DNA of 64,000 nucleotides from Aplectana chamaeleonis (lineage: Eukaryota; Nematoda; Chromadorea; Rhabditida; Cosmocercidae), in assembly GCA_029168955.1 (NCBI GenBank), contig JAPDOI010001220.1, forward strand, positions 124,001 to 188,000, given 5' to 3'. The notes beneath the pieces are model-generated. The model had not been told where the DNA came from and did not search any database. It saw only the letters and a program-made list of their open reading frames with translations. Positions 12,601 through 21,600 of this stretch are shown here, one piece after another (position 1 is the stretch's first letter; each line of letters starts with the position of its first letter). Position numbers and translations under genes: made by a program.

Positions 12601-15600
12601 GACAGTCTGCCTACTATGCCCTCTTCTTCACAGCTCTTTTATAGGTCTACCGAGGATATGGTAAGAATGTGCTTTCTTGTTGCGGCGACACCTTCGGCAT
12701 TTGCGCTATCAAGACTGTCACAGAAACGGCGAATTCGGCGGAGAGGCTACACTTTTTGCTAGGTTGGTGGACGACTTCCTAACCTCTTCCTTCGAAGGAA
12801 TATTAGATCATGTGAAATGCCCTGTATTATTTATCTATCGCACATAACCCTTTGCCGTTCTAGAGGCCAATGTGATGAAGTCGTTTTCGGCAGATGCATT
12901 CATTGTAAAGCTCTATGGTGTCGTCTCAGACGGCCAGCCAGTGCTTGTTGTTATGGAGATGATGGAAAAGGTAGTTTCTCTTCGCTTCAACCATCCTTTT
13001 TGTTAAAGAAAATAGCGTTCTCACGTAGTTTGTGTTGGGTGAGTCGGGCATAGACCTTGTTGAGGAAATGGATGCGTAGAATCAGTTGGTAGCATTTAAT
13101 CAATGTCTTATTGATTTTTTGTTGGTTATATACGCGAGAGCCATTGGGTCTAGGAATCACGCTTCATCATCACTATTTTAGGCTAGAGACCTTTGTCTAA
13201 TAGAATTCCAGGAGCGAATTTTTTCACCTATTCGGAAGTGTTAGCCTCTCTATCCCATTAATTTCAGCAGACACGCTCAAAAATGCTATCGATTTCATGA
13301 CATAAGTCGAAGGTTTGGAGCAGGTAGTATGGGGAACTAAGGAAAAAACCAACGAAAACTGTATGCAAATAGAAGAATAACGGTTGTTTTTGTTGTGGGG
13401 TAAAAGTGGACGAGTAATGCCCGCGCAGTTGAAATAGCGAATATTAGCAACAGAACGGTTGAGATAGCGAAGCCGGTAGATTTTTACAGCCTGTACTAGA
13501 GCGCTCATCTCGTTTGAAGGATCAAAAACCTGCCAGAGTGACCGTATGGATCCAAGATGTTCAACCTACGCGTGGTGGATCTGTGGAGTCGACGTTATGG
13601 AGACTCATCAAACGGACATCAATCACTCCATGTGGAGTTTTTTCGTATTGGGAGTGTAGTTGGCTGGCTGCTACACTCCTCTGTATTCTACTTCTACGAG
13701 CTGGCATCGAGAGGATTCCGGGACCGCGCAGCAAGACACCGCGATATCCCTGCTGTCACTGCGGACTATCTGCTCAACATGCAAGCATTCAATGTGGTGG
13801 TTGCCTTGGCTGGGTGCACCTCAAATGTTCGGGATTGTCCAGCTATGATGACTACACTCATGCTTACTGTTGTATGTCTTGCTCTGTGAATCCTCCTAGG
13901 GTTCCTCAACATAGTCTTTGCATTTATCAACTCAATATCAATGGCCTACGTGCCAAAATTGCTGAACTCCCAGTGTACATAGATCGCACTCAACCTGATG
14001 TCATTCTCCTGCAGGAGACCAAGCTTAGCCCATCTTCCCCCTCCCTTCCCCGTCTCCCTGGTTATTTGTCTTATCATGTTCCACGTACGTCTCACGGTAG
14101 TGGTGTTTCAACATTTGTAAAATCTTCTATCCCTTCTCACCTAATTGATCTACCCACTGATGATGTTGTAGAATATCTTGGTGTTCATATTGTATTACAA
14201 AGTGGCCCCCTTGATATTGTCAACGTCTACATACCCCCATCCACGTCCTGTCCTAACGCGTTTGACCCCTCAAATTACTTACATACTGTCCATACTGCCT
14301 TGTCATCTAGTTCGGTTGTAGTAGCTGGTGATTTCAATGCTCATTCTCCCTCGTGGTTCTCTCCTCTAGAGCCTGATAATAGAGGTGAACTCATTGAATT
14401 ATTCGCTGATGATTGTGATCTTGTGCCTATCAATGAGGATAATCCCACTCGTCTTCCGGCAGTGGGTAGGCCTTCCTCACCCGATATCACCTTTGTATCA
14501 TCCTCGCTAGCTATCTCCTGTAACTGGTCTACCGATGTGGTCCTGGCCAGTGATCATGTTCCCATAATCACGTCATTGGATTTGTCACTTAATAGCTTGC
14601 TTGCTCTGTTCTCTGGCTCTCGTTGTAAGTCTTATTCCAATTATCGTAAGGCTAACTGGGACCTATTCAAAGAGGTGCTGCTCAGCCAGGCGGCCGACTA
14701 CCCGAGGAACGGAACAGTCTACGATAAGGAGAAGTTTGTCGTCAAAGCCATCGAACGTGCCTCCAAAGCAGCTATTCCCACTGGACGTATAAGGACTTTT
14801 CACCCAAACGTGCCCAGTGAAGTCCTCGACCTGATCACGATGAGAGACGACAAGCGAAGATCGGATCCCAATGATCCTGCGGTACAGCAGCTGTCGGACA
14901 ACATCACCGAGCTGCTAAATCAACACAAGCAGCAGCGCTGGAAAGAGCTAACCGAGTCGATTGATTTTGCCGCTGATGCCAGAAAAGCTTGGACAACACT
15001 GAAACGAATTTCTGGCAAAAGGATGAGCACGGATCGTAATATGCTCGAGTTCCCGTCTGGAAGATTCGAGCACGGATACAAGGCAGCTTGTCTGCTTGGT
15101 AAACTTTTCACATCGGCCTCATCGCCTCGTGATATGCAAAACAGACGAACAGTACGAGCAATCAGGAAGCTCAACCGGCTGGATGTCCCTGCTATTTCTC
15201 CCTCCGCCATCGACAAGATCATCAAATCGATGAAAAATTCGCGTGCAGAGGGACCCGACGGAATATCGGCTGTTCATCTCAAGCATCTTCCTGATCCCTA
15301 TCATGAATTGCTCTCTGATCTCATTTATTCGTCATTCAGTTCTGGTGTTATTCCGGCGCGCTGGAAACAAGCTGTCGTCATTCCTATCGCCAAACCTGGC
15401 AAGCCACTAGACAAGGCTGCCTCCCACCGCCCCATCTCCCTCCTTTCCCCCCTAGCCAAGCTTGCGGAAAAGGTTGTCAATACGCTCCTCCAAAACGCCT
15501 TACAGCGCTACACTCATCAGTATGGTTTCAAAAAGGAGTATTCCACCATCACTGCCCTGACATCAATCACCGAGCATATCATCGCTGGATTGAATTGCAA

Positions 15601-18600
15601 GACTCCGCCTGGTAGAAGCCTCGTCGTTGCTATTGATCTCTCGGCTGCATTCGATAGCGTCAGTATCCCGCTCCTATCGAAATCCATTCTGGAATCGGAC
15701 ATGCCCAGTTGGTCTAAAAGATGGATTAATAGCTCTGTCAAAAACCGGTCCATTCGTGTCAAGTTCGACGGACATCTATCGTCTTCGGTCCCATTGAAAG
15801 CCGGTGTTCCGCAAGGCGGGGTGTTGTCCCCTAGCCTGTTCTCGCTATTTCTGTCTGATATTCCTGAGCCACCAACTGGCATTCATCTGTGCCTGTACGC
15901 TGTTGACATCACTATCGTTTGCACGGACTCAGTTATTGACCGAGCCACTGCCACCATGAACAACTACTTACGGACGTTGGCTGCGTATCTCAAATCAAAG
16001 TTGCTGACTGTGTCTGCCTCCAAGTCAAGTGTCACACTATGTACGACGGCTACTATCGAACATCGGCTTCATCCCAAGGTCATCTGGGATGGCCACGAGC
16101 TGCCACTGTCTAAGCATCCTCGACTACTGGGAGTCTTCCTGGATCCCTCGCTACGATTTCATGAGAATGCGCGTATACGTGCTGCCTCAGCCAACTCGCG
16201 CAACAACATTCTTCGCGCACTGGCTGGAACCACCTGGGGCAGCACGAAGGAAGTGCTACGTATGACATACAGGGCCATGGTGCAGCCGGTCCTGGAATAT
16301 GGTGCCCCTATATGGACCAGACATCTCTCTGAATCCTTTTGGTGCAGATTGCAGAGAACACAGAATGCTGCCCTCAGGCTTATCACTGGATGTCACAAGT
16401 CGACGCCTATTCCGCATCTTCATCAGGAAACCGTCCTACTTCCCGTGAAAGAGCACTGCTTACTCCAGTCTCAGCAATTTCTAATAAGTATTGTCAAGAG
16501 CCCGACCCATCCAAATTACCATCTTCTGTCGTCTGGCCCCCACCCAAGAAGCATACGCACGCCGCTCAGTGCTTCTCTGTCTGCAGTCGATCAACAACGC
16601 TGGGCTACATCCGAGCTATCGCGAAGAAGACTCCAGATGGCTGAGCATACGCGGTTCGTGGCAGAGTACCTGTCTGATGCTCAGCCCAACTTAAAGGCAC
16701 AGTCCAGGCTGAGGAACGAAATCTAAGATTTCCACATAATTGTGAAGTAGGCCCACCCTATATGTCATCTGCCAAGTGCGAGCTCTCAATTCCTCCGAAT
16801 AAGCGAGATATAGGAGGAAGCCACCTTGGGGCGCCCACATCCGGAAGCCACTTTGGCACGCCCCTTTTACGATCTTTCGAGCTCAAAAGTGGTGAGATGA
16901 GCGATGGTTTTCGATCAATAACCCCGTTCTTCCCTTCATTCTCGGTCACTCTCTTTATTCAGAGCGGCTCGCCTCCATCGGTTGCAAACTAAGGAAGTTA
17001 CAAACCCTGGACAACTCGTCCACCATGCTTGCGCAGCTCAATTTTTGAGTGGCCATAACTGGGCTCTTAGGAGGTATTGTACGATTCCAGTGACATCGTT
17101 GGAATTGGCGTGAGACCGTTTAAAAGATAGACAGAGAAATAGAAAAATGATCTTGAGGTTGGACTGTGCCTTTAATCTATGGCGGCGTGCCTCCGCGAGT
17201 CGACGACAGCGAAGCTGGACTACCGAGACGTACCCGAACAATCCTCGCTGGTCTGCGATGCGGTCACTCCAGATATCTAAAGGCCTACACTCATAGGATT
17301 GATCAGTCAGTCCCAGATAAATGCCCCGATTGTGAATGTGCTGAACATGATTCATTGCATCTATTTTCATGTCCGGCCAGGCCTACAACCTTGTCTGGTC
17401 GAGATCTATGGTACAAGCCGTGTGAGGTGGCTAGCTTCCTACGCCTCTGATGCGATGCTCCGTTCATGGCTGACAAGAAGAAGAAGAAGAGTGACCGTAT
17501 TAGAAGAATCGATCTGGCAAGCGTTTTATTAGAGGCCATACAATCCCGGTAGCGTAGTTGTCTCAACAACATTTTCGAGCGTGTCTGCTGCCTTTGAGCC
17601 GAATCGCCCGAGCCTGGTGCGCGGAGGCGGACCTATCTAGCTCGACAGCAGTCGAGAAGCAGCTACTCGTGTCGTTTGACATGGCAAATTAGATTTACGC
17701 TATTCATTGTCGAAGGATCGTCGTCCACGAACGGCAGATGCTCCGAGGAGTGCGAGATAGACTTGGGAGACAGTTTATCGAAAGCCGAAGAAATCGGCTC
17801 ATGCTCTCTCGGCATTTGTTAGTACTTCTGAGACAAATTCATGTGGCTGCTTCGTTTCTAGAGGAGCTCATCCTACAGCTGTCGTTGCTGTCGCCTTCGT
17901 CACAAGCGATTGGAAGGCTTCGTTGATTTTTGTGTGTTCCGGATAAAATAATCACCCACATAGATGAGATTCTTGGAAAGCGTCAAATTCCGTAGCTGCC
18001 ATATCACTCTGACTGCAGATTGTGCCCTTATCAGCTAGACACCCGAGGCGGAAGGCCATTCGTCGTTTTAATCGCTACTGAAAAAAGGCCCTTTGTAACG
18101 GGTCCTTCGACTTGATCTCAATGTGTCAGGCATGTTATTCACAGAGGCCTGTGCCACTTTTCACACAAGTGTAGCTTAGGGCAGTCGTGATGAAAGCATG
18201 GGTGAGATTGACTTTCAACTCCTGCGTATTAAATGCAGTGTTCACGATAAATTTCACTTCCGCTATCTCCACGATTTACGGAAGGTCTGGTGCCCTATAT
18301 AGCAAGGCATGCTTAAAAAGGACGCGAAAGACGCGTTTTTGAGCCAAAATATGCCCTTCCTGGTTTACGTCGATTTTTGAGCGTGGAGGGATTGACCGCT
18401 ATGAAGTATGATTCCTATCAGAGCAATCAAGCGATCAGCTCACTCATCAGCACTTCCTTGACTTGATCATTCTTGTAATCTGGGTGTTCATTTGTTCACA
18501 TCAAGGGGGCGGACCGGGATAAGTAGGCACAACGGGATAACATTCAAAGCCGTTTTTATCAAATTCTGGCCCGTTTTCGCTGTTTTCTTTGACCCTATCC

Positions 18601-21600
18601 CCTCTAGCGTCCGCCAGCTTAGTGTTTTACGCTGAAACCTCGAGAACGAGGTTCATCGTGTACACTGCCTCTAAAGAAGAAGAGTCGGAACAACAGCAAA
18701 AAAAGCAAGGATAATCTACTTGAAACAAAATCGCGACTCACTTTAATGCTTGCTCAGCCCAGCAAAAATAGACCAAGACGATCGCCTTGACAAGCAAAGA
18801 CGTTACTCAGTAACATTGCAACGAAATGAAGTCTCAAAGGTTGCTAAACTGTTGATCCAGTGCAGAACCATAGTTGGAAAGTGTGTGGTGAAGATTCAAG
18901 CGAAGGTATCCTAGGGAATTTAAGAATGGAGTTTTGTTCTTCTGAACATTAGTGAGCTTTTACAACATCTAGTTCGAGTAAAAGCCAAACGGGACGATAC
19001 TTGAATGGAGGCAAGATGGTTTAGCGTGGCCGTACCAACATGGACTCCCAGGATAGGCAGTAGTCCCTCTAGCCCCCCCCCCATCACCGTAAGGTATCTG
19101 GGCTGATTATCAATACTTGAAAAGCCTCTAGAAAATTGATAGGAAGCGGGTAACGCACAGAAGTCAATAGCAGTTAGCAGCGTTTGCCATCCTGAGTCGT
19201 CATCAATGCAGCACATTTGATCGTACTACGTGCTTGTAATTGAGAGGCAATTGTCCTTAGAATTAGGGTACATATCTTGAAGCAGCAGACACGCTCAAAA
19301 ATGATAAAGATTTTATGACATAAATCGAGGGATCGGGGCTGGTAGTATGGGGAACTAACGAAAAAACCAACGAAAACTGTAGGCGAATAGAGGAATAATG
19401 GTGATTTTTGTTATTCGGGTGAAAATGGACGAGTTACTCAGCGCGCGGTTGAAACAGCGAATATTAGCAACAAAACGGTTGAGATAGAGAAGCCGATATA
19501 TTCTTACAGCCTGTACTGGAACGTTCACCTCGTTGGAAGCATCAAAAACCCGCTAAAGTGACCGTACTAGAACGATCAATCTGGACGAGTTTATAATTGG
19601 GGCGGGGTTGTCCAAGCTCAGGGAGGGGGTTGCAGAAATTTTTCGATTTGCATTGCTCATATTTAGTAGTTTTGACTCGTTTTTGTCGCTTCCAACGGCG
19701 TGAGCCTTCCAATAGGAACCACACGACCCCAGTAACGTAGTTAACTCAATAACTTTTTCGAGAGTGTCTGCTGTCTTTGAGTGGTTACGAAGCCATTAAG
19801 TCGGGTCCATGCTTACCGTTTCGACGACCCAGTCGCGCCCGATGGAATACGCAAATCACGTTGCTCCGCAATAAAGCTAAACGGCGAGCTCGACCACTAT
19901 AAGTTTGAAGGGGTCTACAGAGCAAGTCGCGGCGTTGTTCACAGCGACTGGTAACGCTGGAGGATTCAATGTCTATTACATTGGGCGACAGCGCGACCGA
20001 CGCAGGGGGACGGCACAGTATTTTGACGCCGCGACGGTCATTTAATGATTTCAATGTTTTTTTCGCCGCGTCAAGGCACTCCATTCCCGACCAGCGACGG
20101 CTTCGCTAATATCGTCTGCCCTGCCTTCCGCCCACGCGTTGCGCGTGCATTTACTCATATGAGCGACTTTAACAGCTCAGATGATACCAGCGACTAGTTG
20201 CGGCGACGAAAAGTCTGGTCTTGGCCTTTTTTGTGCTGAACGGTCGGTGCTTTTCACTTACCCTATGTATCGGATGTATCGCCGAAATGTGATCTAGCGC
20301 ATACTTTACTGCCCTGTGACTGGATGATGACACAAAGTGCTACTGCACGGCTTTAAAACATGTTTGAAGATAGGTATTCCTTGGACTGGTTTCAGGGAAA
20401 TCTAAGGGACTACCTGCGCTCCCGTCGGCCTGGTGCTGAAGAGAATGTGGACAATTTGCCGGTGCCGACAGCTGCGGAATACTTTGAGTGGGCTGCGCAA
20501 ATTGCCGATGGTATGGCGTATTTGGAGTCGATCCGCTTCTGTCACCGTGATTTGGCGGCCAGAAATTGCATGGTGAGTTTAATATGAATCTAAGAAAAGC
20601 TATCAGTTATGCGAAAAAAGGTTAGTGCGGTTCTAGGTGCACGCCAATAATACCGTCAAGATCGGTGACTTCGGCATGGCTCGAGATATTTATTATCATG
20701 AGTATTACAAGCCGAATGGTAAACGCCTTATGCCTGTACGTTGGATGGCACCAGAATCTCTGCGTGACGGCACTTTCGATATGAAGAGCGATGTTTGGTG
20801 AGCACGAGATTTTCCTCCCAGTCATTTTCTTATCACAAAATTGCCAACAATCATTGAGTCATCAGAATTTGTTATAGGTCTTACGGTATTGTCCTCTACG
20901 AGATGTTGACACTTGGCCAACAGCCATATCAGGGGTTGGCTAATGAGGAAGTGCTTTCGTTCATTGGTATCTCGAGGAAAACCCTCGATCGACCAATGGA
21001 TTGTCCAGATTTCTGGTAAGTGGTTGCTCATCCAGGCCTTTGTGGGGTATCTGGTCTGCAGAAGTCTGTGCATTGCGTTACAGGTATGATTTGATGGTGG
21101 AATGCTGGAAGTATGTGCCGCGAGATCGGCCAACATTCCGGCAGATAGTCGAACATCTCCTTCCATTGGCTAGTGATCAGTTCCGAGAGGTGTGTTTTCG
21201 TGGGTTTCGTGGCAACAAATTTGTCGGGCTCGTTGAAAGCAGTTTCTATATTTGACTTTGCTTCGTAGCTGAGTCATCTAAACATCCAGAATGGAGGTGC
21301 GAAGTATTGACAAGCAGAATGATTTCAGGCATCGTGGTTCTGTAATAATCCCACCGACTGTCCATCCGATACGGAACAGAACTATGTGCCTGAGGGCCAC
21401 GGAATGCGGCCGCTGAATTCCGATGAACCACCTGAAGAGGTAATTGTTTATGAAAAGAATGTATATCGCAAATTTTGAGTCGAGTCCATAGAAATATTCG
21501 AAAGCCTTGTGTTCAGATCGCCAAAAAGCCATTATAGAGAGTACGTCTTCAATTTTCTACGGAATAAATCTAGGCAATTCTGAAGAGCTTATTTGTGTTC

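Larger units (their letters stand above)
13548..17487 (+). mobile_element. Non-LTR retrotransposon, copy 2 (near-intact, 2A/PHD/APE/RT type)
   Basis: Flanked by an exact 13-bp target duplication, AGAGTGACCGTAT (13535-13547 and 17488-17500), and ending in (AAG)n. Both the long duplication and the microsatellite tail are hallmarks of target-primed reverse transcription by APE-type LINEs. Net of the 481-bp MITE insertion it is about 3.46 kb. It sits inside a MITE, in the sense direction of daf-2, in the intron that splits the kinase domain. A PHD-like finger is known from CR1-group LINEs, while 2A leaders are known from several APE-type LINEs of protists and sea urchin. I place it near CR1/Vingi but cannot assign the clade without a tree. 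Confidence 0.93.

Noticed and set aside
13514..13547. Start of the retrotransposon ORF at 13514
   Set aside because: That codon is TTG and lies in the flanking MITE, outside the element, which begins at 13548. It is not a real start.
18920..19216. 98-codon minus-strand frame in the daf-2 intron
   Set aside because: No recognisable family and no splice context.
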